Notes: generated by a model not told the origin, from the sequence alone. A stretch of 54,961 nucleotides of DNA from an uncultured Patescibacteria group bacterium (GCA_938041505.1 CALITC010000016.1:1-54961), one strand, 5' to 3'. Positions 15,608-25,096 are shown, numbered from the stretch's first letter. Program-made: numbers and translations.

Positions 15608-16174
15608 CTACCCTTCAAATTTTTCTAAATACCAATATTGATTTGAGTTCCTAAAATCACATTTTTTAGTAATTACAGGTATGTTTGGATAATAATTAAT
15701 AGAACGATTAGGTTCTAAACACAAGACACTATTATGTCTATTTGCGCTTTGCAACATAAAATAATTTGCTCGACCAGTTGGAGCTAACCTCCAATTCTGC
15801 AAGCCATCGCGATCATATATACAATCATAAGATGTTGCTTTAGTAAAATATCGAGGATATGTAAGATTAAGACAGTCAGGCTGTCCAGGATTAGTATACA
15901 CCATAAAAGTAATCGTATGGTAAGGTAAATTCTTAGATAGCCAATTTGGGTCTCTCTTAAAGAGATTGAAGCCTTGTTCATAATCTCTCCAACCTTTTGG
16001 ATAGAGCGTTAGACCTTTATAATTAGTAGGTAAACCAGGTATATATAAAGCATATCTTGATTTAGCATGTGTAATTCTATAACCAAAGTATGAGCGATTA
16101 AAATCCTGAGAAGCCTGCAATGGCAAAGTACAGCAAAGGGTGATACCAGTTGCTGTAAGTAATTTTTTGATCAT
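15608..16174 (-). CDS. Secreted protein with ricin-type lectin-like C-terminus (188 aa)
   Basis: From the ATG at 16174 the product has a signal peptide ('MIKKLLTATGITLCCTLPLQ', likely cut near 'QAS'). The mature protein is rich in Y, W, N and C. Its C-terminal 50 residues ('VLCLEPNRS', 'VITKKCDF', 'NQYWYLE') match the C-x-D, V-x-x-x-C and Q-x-W pattern of a ricin-B beta-trefoil subdomain, which binds sugars. Only one or two of the usual three subdomains are visible. The earlier in-frame ATG (16189) is rejected because it overlaps the GGAG ribosome site, which stands 9 nt before the chosen ATG. A role in binding host or neighbour glycans is inference. Confidence 0.65.
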   Translation of the reverse strand: MIKKLLTATGITLCCTLPLQASQDFNRSYFGYRITHAKSRYALYIPGLPTNYKGLTLYPKGWRDYEQGFNLFKRDPNWLSKNLPYHTITFMVYTNPGQPDCLNLTYPRYFTKATSYDCIYDRDGLQNWRLAPTGRANYFMLQSANRHNSVLCLEPNRSINYYPNIPVITKKCDFRNSNQYWYLEKFEG

Positions 16175-16205
16175 AAATATGATCTCCACATAAGTTAATA
16201 CGCAC

Positions 16206-16234
16206 TTTATAACTTACTTTATGTGATATGTCAA
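16206..16234 (-). promoter_or_regulatory. Promoter of the ricin-like gene
   Basis: On the minus strand, TTGACA (16229-16234), 17 bp, TATAAA (16206-16211). It overlaps the end of the upstream gene (stop at 16231), so the two genes are separately controlled. Confidence 0.75.
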
Positions 16235-16848
16235 GTAATAGACTTTATTTGTACCTGTGTAATATCGAGTGTATTATCGAAATTTAATATAGATACAGAT
16301 ATGGTATAACCCTCTTTGTCTCTTAATAACCACCCATTTTCATTTCTTGAATCAGCAAGAATATCATATGTATATGTTTCAACTATTTTAGATAGTTTGC
16401 GTATACTTTCTTCACTTGCTTTTTCCATAGTCCCAAACTGAAAGTCGGTAAATTTTTCAAAATTATCGTATTCAAAACCATCATTTCTAGGACTGCAAGA
16501 TATAGCTATAAAGTACTCACTGGATAAACTATCAGAACTCTCCGTATAAGTATAGTTAGGATCTAGCCGAGTATCTAAAATAATTGTTTGACTTACTTTA
16601 GAAGTCGATACTGCTCCTTCTGGCACATCAGTATACTCTTCGAAGAAAACATTCGGGTTGTATGTTACAATTGTATTTTTGTTACATTCAAAAGTTCCTT
16701 GTGATACTTCTGTTTCTTCTACAGAAATAATTTGTTCTGATTTATCGGCATCTTGATTATTAGAGCTAAACAAATGTAATGTAAGTCCTGATAGTCCAAG
16801 AATTATGCCAATACCAGTAAGAATACTGATAGTTTTTATTTTAGACAT
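16231..16848 (-). CDS. Anchored or secreted hypothetical protein (205 aa)
   Basis: An N-terminal membrane segment ('ISILTGIGIILGLSGLTLHLF') acts as signal anchor or signal peptide. An acidic linker and an extracellular alpha/beta domain with two cysteines ('FECNKN', 'AISCSPRND') follow. No family is recognised. The gene is followed by the ricin-like secreted protein gene on the same strand. A TTGACA lies about 29 nt before the ATG. Confidence 0.6.
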   Translation of the reverse strand: MSKIKTISILTGIGIILGLSGLTLHLFSSNNQDADKSEQIISVEETEVSQGTFECNKNTIVTYNPNVFFEEYTDVPEGAVSTSKVSQTIILDTRLDPNYTYTESSDSLSSEYFIAISCSPRNDGFEYDNFEKFTDFQFGTMEKASEESIRKLSKIVETYTYDILADSRNENGWLLRDKEGYTISVSILNFDNTLDITQVQIKSIT

Positions 16849-16990
16849 AAATATCTCTTATATCAAAAAAAAAACTATGTCAAGAACTTAAGGCAGTACT
16901 ATAACTTACTTATAGACTTAGTAACTAAAATATTGATCAATCTTCTGTTGCGCTCAGAAAAAAATTTGATTTCAACATATTGAGAAAAAT

Positions 16991-18817
16991 TTAGGCGGTT
17001 TGCATGAACTCTTTCTTAACATCTTCTATAAGTTCGATTCCTGTCTTCTCCACTTCTTCTTCAGTCTTAATGTATTTGAGATTGGTGAGTGCAGTCTTCA
17101 AGTCTGCATCAAATATCTTCGCCACCAACTCCTCATCTTCACCACCATCTGCCTTAAGAACTTCTTGAACTGCGTCGTAGAGACCAATAATAATATTCAT
17201 CATTAGCTTAGTCTTCTTGAACGAGCAATACGTATCAATCTCATCAAAACCATTCTGCTGTAAGAAATCCTCTCGAAGTGACTTAGAAATCTCCAGGATT
17301 AGACGCTTGTCATTATCCAGACCGTCCATACCAATCAACTTCACCAGTTCCAACAATTCCCCTTCTTCACTCAAGAGCTTCTTAGCCATAATTCGGTTCT
17401 GAATAAACTTCGCTCCTCCGGCAAAATCCTTGTAAGTGTCGGTGTGAAAGCCTGTTTTGTCAGAATCTTCGAGCGAGTTCTTAGAAATAATCTCATCAAA
17501 CACCTCATCGTATAGTGAGTAACTAGTCTGCCAGTTGATCGCCGGATAGTGTCGCTTGGCAGCTAATGCAGCATCCAATGCTAAGAACACCTGAGTATTC
17601 TTCAAAGTCGCTTGTGTAACTGGCTCTGAGAAGTCGCCACCAGCAGGAGAAACCGCTCCAATTGCTGTAACCGAACCTTCATCACCGCTCAAAGTCTTCA
17701 CCACTCCAGTGCGCTCATAGAAAGAGCTAATACGAGAAGACAAGTATGCTGGATATCCTTCCTCACTAGGCATCTCAGCCATACGAGCACTGATTTCACG
17801 CATTGACTCAGCCCACCGAGAGGTTGAATCAGCCATCATCACCACATCCAAGCCCATATCTCGGAAATATTCCGCAATGGTAATACCAGTATAGATACTA
17901 GCTTCTCGAGCCGCAATCGGCATGTTAGAAGTATTTGCAATCAAAATGGTACGTTCCATAAGCGGACGTCCTGTTCGTGGATCATCTAGAGTTGGGAACA
18001 GCTTAACCATTTCCGTCATCTCATTACCGCGCTCACCACAACCAACGTACACGACAAGCTCTGCATCACTCCACTTGGCAAACTGCTGCTGAGTAAATGT
18101 CTTCCCCGCTCCAAACGGACCAGGAGTGCACACAGGAGCGCCAAGCATGATCGGAAACATCGCGTCCACCACTCGCTGCCCAGTCTTAAAAATCTTATGA
18201 GGAGCCAGCTTCTCAACCCGGGGCCGAGCGATCTTCACCGGCCACTTCTGCTTCATGATCACAGGAATTTCTTCCCCAGCGGCATTCTTAATATGTGCCA
18301 CCACATCATTGATAGTAAACTCACCAGCATTAATACTCACGACTTCACCAGCTACATCAGGTAACAACATAATATAGTGCTTGAAGAGCTCAGTCTCTTG
18401 CACATACCCAATCTTAGCTCCAGCTTCTAGCACGTCGCCTTTCTTAACAATCGGCTCAAACTTCCATTTTTTATCTTGATCTAGACTAGGCAAGTGAATT
18501 CCAGGCGCAATAAAGACAGGACTGACTTTATCCAAAGCTTCAAGAGGTCTCTGAATTCCATCAAACATATTACCTATCAGTCCAGGCCCAAGCTCAACAC
18601 TCAAAAGTTCGCCTTTAAGCTCAACCTTCTCCCCAATTCTAATACCGGTTGTTTCTTCGTAAACTTGTACTTTACACTCTCCATTTTCGATAGAGATAAT
18701 CTCACCAAGTAATTGCCGATCACCGACAAAAACAGTTTCTAAATACTTTGGCTTATCGGTAGATTCTTCAATAACAGCAGTAACAAGTGGACCAGAGACT
18801 TTGGTAATTCTAAGCAT
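16991..18817 (-). CDS. atpA: V/A-type ATP synthase subunit A
   Basis: The catalytic A subunit of V/A-type ATPases hydrolyses or makes ATP in the A3B3 head. The product shows 'GPLVTAV' at the N-terminus, the non-homologous insertion region (about 115-190), the P-loop 'GPFGAGKT' (about residue 233), 'VYVGCGERGNEMTE', 'MADSTSRWAESMREIS' and 'SPAGGDFSEPVTQ'. At 608 residues it has the normal length, and all key residues are present. Oddly, no other subunit gene (B, D, E, G, I, K) is beside it: neighbours are hypothetical proteins. It may be separated from the rest of the complex or used alone. F-type alpha/beta are ruled out by the insertion and these motifs. Confidence 0.93.
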   Translation of the reverse strand: MLRITKVSGPLVTAVIEESTDKPKYLETVFVGDRQLLGEIISIENGECKVQVYEETTGIRIGEKVELKGELLSVELGPGLIGNMFDGIQRPLEALDKVSPVFIAPGIHLPSLDQDKKWKFEPIVKKGDVLEAGAKIGYVQETELFKHYIMLLPDVAGEVVSINAGEFTINDVVAHIKNAAGEEIPVIMKQKWPVKIARPRVEKLAPHKIFKTGQRVVDAMFPIMLGAPVCTPGPFGAGKTFTQQQFAKWSDAELVVYVGCGERGNEMTEMVKLFPTLDDPRTGRPLMERTILIANTSNMPIAAREASIYTGITIAEYFRDMGLDVVMMADSTSRWAESMREISARMAEMPSEEGYPAYLSSRISSFYERTGVVKTLSGDEGSVTAIGAVSPAGGDFSEPVTQATLKNTQVFLALDAALAAKRHYPAINWQTSYSLYDEVFDEIISKNSLEDSDKTGFHTDTYKDFAGGAKFIQNRIMAKKLLSEEGELLELVKLIGMDGLDNDKRLILEISKSLREDFLQQNGFDEIDTYCSFKKTKLMMNIIIGLYDAVQEVLKADGGEDEELVAKIFDADLKTALTNLKYIKTEEEVEKTGIELIEDVKKEFMQTA

Positions 18818-18880
18818 ACAATAATATGTGATTTATATAACAAAGTAAGATCTCACTTTCAATATTTGTCAATTTACAAC

Positions 18881-18928
18881 AAAAAATGCCCAATTATTAT
18901 TTTGGACAATCAATACAGCCCATGGGCA
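18881..18928 (-). terminator. Possible terminator of the 18972-20057 gene
   Basis: On the minus strand, TGCCCA and TGGGCA are separated by a loop of about 35 nt and followed by TTTTTT. The loop is long, so support is moderate. Confidence 0.45.
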
Positions 18929-18971
18929 AGTAAATCTAGTTAAACTACAACATTTCAACGACAGTTTTCTT

Positions 18972-20057
18972 TCAAGCGCTATTAACATAACGATGTAACT
19001 CTTGGTGAGCAAATTTCTCATAACTCTTCAATTCAAAAAGTCTTTTGTTTTCCTCAAGATCCGCAATGATGGTAATCAAAAGTTCTTTAATTTCTGGTTT
19101 TTTTGGAATTGGCGAATCACCAATACCAGGGAGGTACCTATCATTATACAAATAGCAATGTAATTGCGCTACAAAAACAATAAAAAAAGAGGTAGTGGAA
19201 AGTTGCTGGGTCATGAAGATTTCACTTTGGTTTCTAAAACACCTCGAAGCAAGACAAAGCCCAAACCAGTCATTAAGTGTCATTACATAGTCTGATTTTT
19301 CAACCACAGTTTCACTCTTACTAATCAATCTGTCAGGAGTGCTTTTGACCAGTTTATCTCCCGCTTTATTCACCAGCTCTAAGTTTCGCATATATACCTC
19401 ACTCAAAACTTTTTTAAAAGCGAGTAGTTTCTCCAGCTTATCAAGTTCTTCTCCAGAATAGAGAAAGATTTCAGCGAATCTTTTTGCTACATTCTCTTGT
19501 TTTGTTGGGCTCAGATCTCTTAAGTACTGTAGTTTTTGTTTGTTAGGATAGAGAATTGGCAAGGTAACATTCTCATCCAAATAATCAATTAACTCAGCGT
19601 ACAAAACAACTGGAGTGGTCTTCAAATGTTTTGAACTTAAAGATGCAATATGAATCCATAATATACAAATTTTATAATTACGAATCTTATCTAAATCTAT
19701 TTTCTTAGGTATTAATTGCTTTGTAGATATGTTATTCGAAGAAGCATTACCTGTAGGAATGCCACTTTTATTGCCGATAGACAATCTGTGATTAACAATA
19801 TCTGTTTTTTTATTGGAGTGTACTGGAAAAATATTGTGTCTATTATTTAACTCTTTAGTAAGCAGCATAACCATCAAGGTAGAAATAGCTCCACTAGAAG
19901 GACCGAGTAAAGAAGCAACAGGAGGATCCATATTCTTGCGAACCAGTAAACCATCATTGAACCATGTCATGATTTCTTTTCGCCTATAATTCTTATCAAT
20001 AAATGGTAGTATGTCACTGTCTATTATTGTTTTTATATCATCCTCTGATAAACTCAT
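18972..20057 (-). CDS. Hypothetical protein (361 aa)
   Basis: Not recognised. Mostly helical, with a serine/asparagine-rich linker around residues 80-115 that separates an N-terminal part (about 1-75) from a helical C-terminal part (about 125-361). A hydrophobic stretch ('TSFFIVFVAQLHCYLY') near residue 290 could be a buried or membrane helix. It lies between atpA and pilM on the same strand with gaps over 60 bp. Confidence 0.65.
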   Translation of the reverse strand: MSLSEDDIKTIIDSDILPFIDKNYRRKEIMTWFNDGLLVRKNMDPPVASLLGPSSGAISTLMVMLLTKELNNRHNIFPVHSNKKTDIVNHRLSIGNKSGIPTGNASSNNISTKQLIPKKIDLDKIRNYKICILWIHIASLSSKHLKTTPVVLYAELIDYLDENVTLPILYPNKQKLQYLRDLSPTKQENVAKRFAEIFLYSGEELDKLEKLLAFKKVLSEVYMRNLELVNKAGDKLVKSTPDRLISKSETVVEKSDYVMTLNDWFGLCLASRCFRNQSEIFMTQQLSTTSFFIVFVAQLHCYLYNDRYLPGIGDSPIPKKPEIKELLITIIADLEENKRLFELKSYEKFAHQELHRYVNSA

Positions 20058-20124
20058 CTAATAACCTCATTATATCAACAATTTCTACCACGTATTAATA
20101 TATCAAAAAGCATTAATTGTCAAA

Positions 20125-21150
20125 CTAAACATCATCCCTTATTGATAGCCCCAGCGCAGTGGAAAGCTGGTTAGCGATAGGAAACACATATGGCTGCAGT
20201 AATTCAGGCACACTTAATCTTCGTAAAGTATTAGCCTTATAGACCTTCACTGGATAGTTTGCAAAATATTCCACCAAGCCAACACTATTTACACCCCCTC
20301 CTGTGAAGACAATCTTATCAGGATCTTGAGATACTTTGTGGTTGATCTCAACAAATGTATCAAGCTCAGACTTGAGAATATCATAAGTATCCGTAATCTG
20401 CGGTGGTAATTCGTACAGATTAATCAAGCTCAAGTCCCTCTTAAAACTAGTTGCAACTTCTGCGGACACACCCAAAGCCTTTGATAAGTCTTCTTGGATT
20501 TTATCAACCCCTACATTCACATGTGAACTAGCTCGAAGAACACCCTCTACCACAATACTAAAGGTAGTATACCCACCTCCAATATCCACTATAATGGTAT
20601 TCCCAGTATCTGGAGAAATAGAGGACCGTATTTGAGAAATAGTTTGATTCTCCAAAGCTACACCATCAAGATTGATATGCTCCAACAAGTTTTTACTATT
20701 TTCTACTACAAAATCTGGCAGCGCATTAATGATGACTTTTTGCTTCCCTGTGTATTCAGCAATTCGAGGATCTTCATCGATTTTATTCCAAGAAAGCCGC
20801 ATTTCATCGGGAGGATAAGGTAAAAAATACTGTGCTTGTCGGTCGATTTCAGCTTGAATTGCGCGATCCCCCCACCCTGATTCAAAATCCAAAGTGGTCA
20901 CAAAGACATCCTTACTCTGGACACTCATCACAGTCTTAATACCTTTGAACTCCGCAGTCTTCATAATCTCTTCGATTACAATAGAAATCTGCCGCAACTT
21001 AGTACTATCCCAGTATCCGGACAAATCTATGTCATGCCGGGCTACCCCATATGTATGAAGCTCAATTTGCCCACCATGGTGATGCGATTCTGCCATCTTG
21101 ATTGATTCCGTTCCAATATCCAGACCAATAATTGTCTTATCCGAAAACAT
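20125..21150 (-). CDS. pilM: Type IV pilus assembly protein PilM
   Basis: PilM is an actin-like cytoplasmic ATPase that binds PilN and links the pilus motor to the inner-membrane platform. Actin-fold motifs are clear: 'IGLDIGTESIKMAE' (phosphate 1), 'TIIVDIGGGYTTFSIV' (phosphate 2) and 'KIVFTGGGVNSVGL' (adenosine). Length (341) is normal. Usually pilN, pilO and others follow; here it stands alone, so other pilus genes should be elsewhere. Patescibacteria commonly keep type IV pili for attachment or DNA uptake. Confidence 0.9.
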   Translation of the reverse strand: MFSDKTIIGLDIGTESIKMAESHHHGGQIELHTYGVARHDIDLSGYWDSTKLRQISIVIEEIMKTAEFKGIKTVMSVQSKDVFVTTLDFESGWGDRAIQAEIDRQAQYFLPYPPDEMRLSWNKIDEDPRIAEYTGKQKVIINALPDFVVENSKNLLEHINLDGVALENQTISQIRSSISPDTGNTIIVDIGGGYTTFSIVVEGVLRASSHVNVGVDKIQEDLSKALGVSAEVATSFKRDLSLINLYELPPQITDTYDILKSELDTFVEINHKVSQDPDKIVFTGGGVNSVGLVEYFANYPVKVYKANTLRRLSVPELLQPYVFPIANQLSTALGLSIRDDV

Positions 21151-21177
21151 GCTAGTAAAAGGTGATTATATAATCAA

Positions 21178-21206
21178 AAAATACTTTGAAATCACCCCTC
21201 TGTCAA
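21178..21206 (-). promoter_or_regulatory. pilM promoter
   Basis: On the minus strand, TTGACA (21201-21206), 17 bp, TATTTT (21178-21183). Confidence 0.65.
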
Positions 21207-21260
21207 GAAGTTTAAATATTATTTTACAGAGAGTGAAATGCCAACTACGATTTCAAATAT

Positions 21261-21908
21261 ATGATAGTTTTACCTTCACTTCTGGAATATTCTACAGAAC
21301 AACTCCAGCAAAAGATTGAGATTCTCAAAACCAAAGATATTGAAGAGCTTACCAACCAAACAGATCTCAGTCTCCATCTGGACTTCGTCATGAAACACTT
21401 TGCTATCGACCGCAAAGTTATGGAGAGTATTTCTTTTGCAGAAGTTCACGATCAGCTTATGGACAACTTCGAAGATCGAAAACTCAACCTTTCTATTCAT
21501 TTTATGGGCGACGTCACCGATTTAACAAATATTTATAAAATATTAGAAGAAACGGAATTCAATAGTGATTGGAATTACTTATTTTTGGTACCGCAGGAAC
21601 ATATTGAAACTTTTGAAGAGTTTGCTGACGACAATATTGAAATAGGAATTTGGGCAGACTTAGAAGATTGGCCAGAAGAACCAGAAGAAGATAAAACCTA
21701 TTTACTAATGACAGTTAAAGCTGGTTTGTCCGGACAAAAACTAACAACAGACACCAAAAAAAAGGCCCTCACATATATTGATGAGCACCCTAATACATTC
21801 ATCCTCGACGGTGGCTGGAGTATCGACTTCGAATCAGATAGTGAGGATTTATTCATCGTCTCACACAGCAGCTTCTGGAATACTGCTAAAAATCTTGACA
21901 CACTCTAA
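21261..21908 (+). CDS. Ribulose-phosphate 3-epimerase-like protein (215 aa)
   Basis: The start 'MIVLPSLLEYSTEQL' resembles Rpe ('P-S-I-L' strand), followed by 'LHLDFVMKHFAID' where Rpe has H-x-D-x-M-D-G, 'LSIHFMG' where Rpe has H-L-M-V, and 'FILDGGWSIDF' where Rpe has V-D-G-G. The TIM-barrel outline and length (about 220) are kept, but the second catalytic motif region is degenerate, so the enzyme may be altered or inactive. If active it would interconvert ribulose-5-P and xylulose-5-P. A transaldolase at 45182 belongs to the same pathway. The assignment is from motifs only. Confidence 0.5.
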   Translation: MIVLPSLLEYSTEQLQQKIEILKTKDIEELTNQTDLSLHLDFVMKHFAIDRKVMESISFAEVHDQLMDNFEDRKLNLSIHFMGDVTDLTNIYKILEETEFNSDWNYLFLVPQEHIETFEEFADDNIEIGIWADLEDWPEEPEEDKTYLLMTVKAGLSGQKLTTDTKKKALTYIDEHPNTFILDGGWSIDFESDSEDLFIVSHSSFWNTAKNLDTL

Positions 21909-21933
21909 AAATAAGCCTTCCTTATCCTAGATA

Positions 21934-22287
21934 ATGGCCAGTCCTGGTTTTGAGAATAGCAAAAAAATTCAATACTTAATACAAAGTAGTTTATCTGGAA
22001 TAATATTCAGTACGGCACTGTTTGTTTTATTTTTATCAGTATTAAAACTAAATATCTATGGTGCAAACAAAATACCCGCCTATCCTATATATGCATTAGG
22101 ACTTTATTCTGTCATTCCTGTTATTTGCGTTACCGGTTATTATATTAAAACCAAATTCAGAAATACTTTTTGCGTACCTGTCTTTGTCGCAGCCGCAATA
22201 CTAACAATTCCCTGTATGGTGTACTTGTTTAATTTTCTTATTAGGTTTGATTTCTTTGCTCCAGATTATTCCAGTCTAATAGAATAA
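21934..22287 (+). CDS. Three-helix membrane protein (117 aa)
   Basis: Hydrophobic segments lie at about residues 18-38, 48-72 and 80-103, with a short acidic tail. No motif identifies a family. It follows the Rpe-like gene by 25 bp and precedes dnaJ, which has its own promoter. Confidence 0.6.
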   Translation: MASPGFENSKKIQYLIQSSLSGIIFSTALFVLFLSVLKLNIYGANKIPAYPIYALGLYSVIPVICVTGYYIKTKFRNTFCVPVFVAAAILTIPCMVYLFNFLIRFDFFAPDYSSLIE

Positions 22288-22321
22288 TAAAAAACTACAA
22301 GTTAGCAGTCTTAATAAGAGG

Positions 22322-22350
22322 TTGACAATTTAGACAAGTGAATGTATGTT
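22322..22350 (+). promoter_or_regulatory. dnaJ promoter
   Basis: TTGACA (22322-22327), 17 bp, TATGTT (22345-22350). The ATG of dnaJ follows at 22366, giving a leader of about 8 nt. No CIRCE element is seen. Confidence 0.75.
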
Positions 22351-22365
22351 GATTATTATTATCTT

Positions 22366-23493
22366 ATGGCTGATTACTACGAAATACTAGGCGTTTCGCG
22401 GACTGCTACGCAAGACGAAATCAAAAAAGCGTATCGTAAAAAAGCGCATCAATTCCACCCCGATAAAAACCAGGGTGATAAATCTGCTGAAGCAAAGTTT
22501 AAGGAGGTCAACAACGCGTATGAAGTATTAGGCGACGCAAAAAAACGTTCTGACTTCGACCGGTTCGGGAAAGTTGGTGGACCGGGAGGCTTCCCTGGAG
22601 GAGGTCAATCTTATGGATTTGATGGTTTTGACGTTAACTTTGGGCAAGGTCAAGGTGGCGCTAATCCATTTGAGGATCTCAATGACGTGTTTGAAACCTT
22701 CTTTGGTTCTGGTTTTAGCTCTACGGGAAGGCGGACTAAAGGTTCTAGCAGCTCAAGAATGAGAGGGGTTGATATCGAAATGGTGGTAGAGCTAACCCTA
22801 GAAGAGGCTGCCACCGGCGCCAAGAAGACAATCAATTACGATCACAAAGTAAAGTGCTCACACTGCTCAGGAAAAGGTCACGAGCCAGGATCCAAAGTCG
22901 ACACCTGCTCCACCTGTAAAGGACGCGGGCGTGTATACCAAAGAGTCGAAACCATCTTCGGAATCGTCCAGCAAGAGACTGTGTGTCCAACGTGCGACGG
23001 AACAGGAAACACCTACGAAAAAAAATGTCATGTTTGCACAGGCAAAGGCTACAATGAAGAAAGCGAAGAGTTGGAGGTTACTATTCCAGTTGGCGTCGAC
23101 AATAGCGACAAAGTCCGTATAAGTGGCAAAGGCGAAGCCGGGTACAAAGGCAGTGAATCAGGAGATCTGTTCTTGATCGTAAAAATCAAAGATCACAAAA
23201 CTCTCGAACGAGAAGGAACCAATATCAATTCCACTCTGGAAGTAGATTATTTTGATGTTTTACTTGGCACAAGCCTGGACGTAGCGACTGTTTGGGGTGA
23301 TGTTGAAATCAAAATCCCGCCTCTTACCAACCCAGAAGGCAAACTCCGCCTCAAAGACCAAGGAATGCCCGAACTCAACAACACTAAGAACAAAGGTGAT
23401 CACATGATCAAGATTAAGGTAAAAATGCCAAAAAAACTCTCTGGCAAACAAAAGCAGCAACTAGAAGCTATTCGTAGTGAGCTAAAAAAATAG
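22366..23493 (+). CDS. dnaJ: Molecular chaperone DnaJ (class I Hsp40)
   Basis: DnaJ delivers unfolded proteins to DnaK and stimulates its ATPase. From '[10 protein letters not shown]' the protein has the J domain with 'HQFHPDKN', a glycine/phenylalanine-rich linker (about 75-115), a zinc-binding region with four repeats ([32 protein letters not shown]) and C-terminal substrate-binding domains. Length about 375 is typical. An upstream in-frame ATG at 22342 lies inside the promoter and is rejected. Neither dnaK nor grpE is adjacent. Confidence 0.95.
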   Translation: MADYYEILGVSRTATQDEIKKAYRKKAHQFHPDKNQGDKSAEAKFKEVNNAYEVLGDAKKRSDFDRFGKVGGPGGFPGGGQSYGFDGFDVNFGQGQGGANPFEDLNDVFETFFGSGFSSTGRRTKGSSSSRMRGVDIEMVVELTLEEAATGAKKTINYDHKVKCSHCSGKGHEPGSKVDTCSTCKGRGRVYQRVETIFGIVQQETVCPTCDGTGNTYEKKCHVCTGKGYNEESEELEVTIPVGVDNSDKVRISGKGEAGYKGSESGDLFLIVKIKDHKTLEREGTNINSTLEVDYFDVLLGTSLDVATVWGDVEIKIPPLTNPEGKLRLKDQGMPELNNTKNKGDHMIKIKVKMPKKLSGKQKQQLEAIRSELKK

Positions 23494-23538
23494 CCTGCAA
23501 CGCTTTACAACTACGTAGATTTGTGGTTGAATAAGCTC

Positions 23539-24393
23539 ATGAACACCTATCAATTACTAGACTCTGGAAACCGCCAAAAATTAGAACAAGTCGGACCTTA
23601 CAAAATCATTCGCCCTGCCCCTCAAGCAATCTGGGAACCATTCAATCCTAGCTTATGGAATGACATCGACAGTGAATTTGTCAAAGAAAAAGGAGAAAAA
23701 GGAAGCTGGAAGCCTCGCAAAAACCCAGAAGGAGTCAAGCGCAAGAAGCTGGGGACTGGACTTCCAGAGAACTGGTTTGTCGACTCTCCTTCAGGCTTAC
23801 AATTCAAAGTAGAACCTAACGACTATGGGAATATCGGAATTTTCCCGGAGCACTGGATCTATTCGAACGAACTCAACAACCTTCTACCCAAAAAGTCTAA
23901 AGTTCTTAACGTCTTCACCTACACTGGATCGAATTGCCTCGACTTGGTAAAGTCAGGTCATCTTGTAACTGTAGTAGACTCAGCAAAAACAGCAATTTCA
24001 GGATACACTTTCAACCTTGGGCTAAACAAGTTATCAAGGCAGGGTCAAAGATTAGTCTTAGAAGATGCTATCAAGTTTCTCGATAGAGAAATCCGCCGTG
24101 AAAGCAAATACGACTGCGTGATGATCGACGCCCCAAGCTATGGACGTGGCACCAAAAAAGAAGTTTTTGATATCGACGAATCACTTATCAAATTATTTCA
24201 AAACGCCAAACGATTAGCAAAAAAAGATGGAATAGTGATCTTCACACTCCACTCTCCTCGCTACACTCAAGCAGCCCTCAAGCAATCGCTAGAACAGATT
24301 TTTGAAGGTAAGAACATCAATATTCAAGAACTAATGTTAGAAGCAGAGTCAAAATCTTATCTTACCAGCGGTACGTTCGTGCAGATACAATAG
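23539..24393 (+). CDS. RlmI-like class I SAM methyltransferase (284 aa)
   Basis: The C-terminal domain resembles RlmI/RlmK-type 23S rRNA methyltransferases: motif I region 'VLNVFTYTGSNCLDLVKSG', the acidic 'VTVVDSAKTAI', and 'DCVMIDAPSYGRGTKKEVF' in place of the D-P-P motif. The N-terminal PUA domain of RlmI is absent, and a different short N-terminus is present. I infer an RNA (or less likely protein) methyltransferase. A frame extension to a TTG at 23521 exists, but the ATG at 23539 is preferred. It follows dnaJ by 45 bp. Confidence 0.75.
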   Translation: MNTYQLLDSGNRQKLEQVGPYKIIRPAPQAIWEPFNPSLWNDIDSEFVKEKGEKGSWKPRKNPEGVKRKKLGTGLPENWFVDSPSGLQFKVEPNDYGNIGIFPEHWIYSNELNNLLPKKSKVLNVFTYTGSNCLDLVKSGHLVTVVDSAKTAISGYTFNLGLNKLSRQGQRLVLEDAIKFLDREIRRESKYDCVMIDAPSYGRGTKKEVFDIDESLIKLFQNAKRLAKKDGIVIFTLHSPRYTQAALKQSLEQIFEGKNINIQELMLEAESKSYLTSGTFVQIQ

Positions 24394-24398
24394 CTTTT

Positions 24399-25001
24399 CT
24401 ACACTTGAGATAGATTGGCGAAATGCCAAAAAACGACAATCAACATCACGTGAAAAACTAAACCAAGAAGTATCAGCATTGTTTGCTGATTAAGGTGTGA
24501 CATCTGATATTTTGAAACGTTAAGCTTATCTTTAAGTGCAGTCTTCATTAAACCATTAAGAATACTATCATATGATATTCTTGGGAATCTAATCAAACTA
24601 CCTTCTTTTGATACAACCAAAAGAGAAGAAGGAACATTGGTTCTAACAATATTATCAGTAAGTTCAAATTTGTTATCATTTTTCATAAATAAGTTTCTTT
24701 TTGCAACCCTAAACTCAATAGACTTAATTGATGAAATATCAATAGATGACTCAGTCTTACCATACAAGTTTTGCTCCAAAAGATGTATATTTTGTTTAGT
24801 AATCGTAATTTGATGAACACTGGTAACGTAGAATATAATAATTACCAACAGTACCATTACCATAATACCAATACTTAGGATAGCGTTTTCATTGAGCAGC
24901 AAATAAATAGTAAAAAAGAAAGGAGAGAAAAGAACAGGTAGAAAAAGGTATATAAGTAATATTGTTCTAAAAATTTCTACTTTTGATCTTTTGATAATCA
25001 T
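24399..25001 (-). CDS. Membrane protein with PH-like domain (200 aa)
   Basis: Two N-terminal membrane helices (about residues 12-32 and 38-60) are followed by a beta-rich cytoplasmic domain ('SVHQITITKQNIHLLEQNLYG', 'IDISSIKSIEFRV') resembling bacterial PH (bPH2/DUF304) domains, and a C-terminal helix ('MLILLGLVFHVMLIVVFWHF'). The function of this group is not defined. It converges with the methyltransferase gene (5-bp gap). Confidence 0.6.
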   Translation of the reverse strand: MIIKRSKVEIFRTILLIYLFLPVLFSPFFFTIYLLLNENAILSIGIMVMVLLVIIIFYVTSVHQITITKQNIHLLEQNLYGKTESSIDISSIKSIEFRVAKRNLFMKNDNKFELTDNIVRTNVPSSLLVVSKEGSLIRFPRISYDSILNGLMKTALKDKLNVSKYQMSHLNQQTMLILLGLVFHVMLIVVFWHFANLSQV

Positions 25002-25096
25002 ATTACAGAAAGTTTAGACAGCCAGGATAAATATGTAAAGAAAAACCATTTCTTAAAGGCAGAATTTTCATCAGTCGAAGTTATTTATTGCTGTAG

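Noticed and set aside
16991-18817. F-type ATP synthase alpha or beta subunit
   Set aside because: The non-homologous insertion, 'GPFGAGKT' and 'GCGERGNEMTE' with 608 residues are V/A-type A subunit features.
22342-22365. Earlier ATG for dnaJ
   Set aside because: It lies within the spacer and -10 box of the promoter; the family start is '[10 protein letters not shown]' at 22366.
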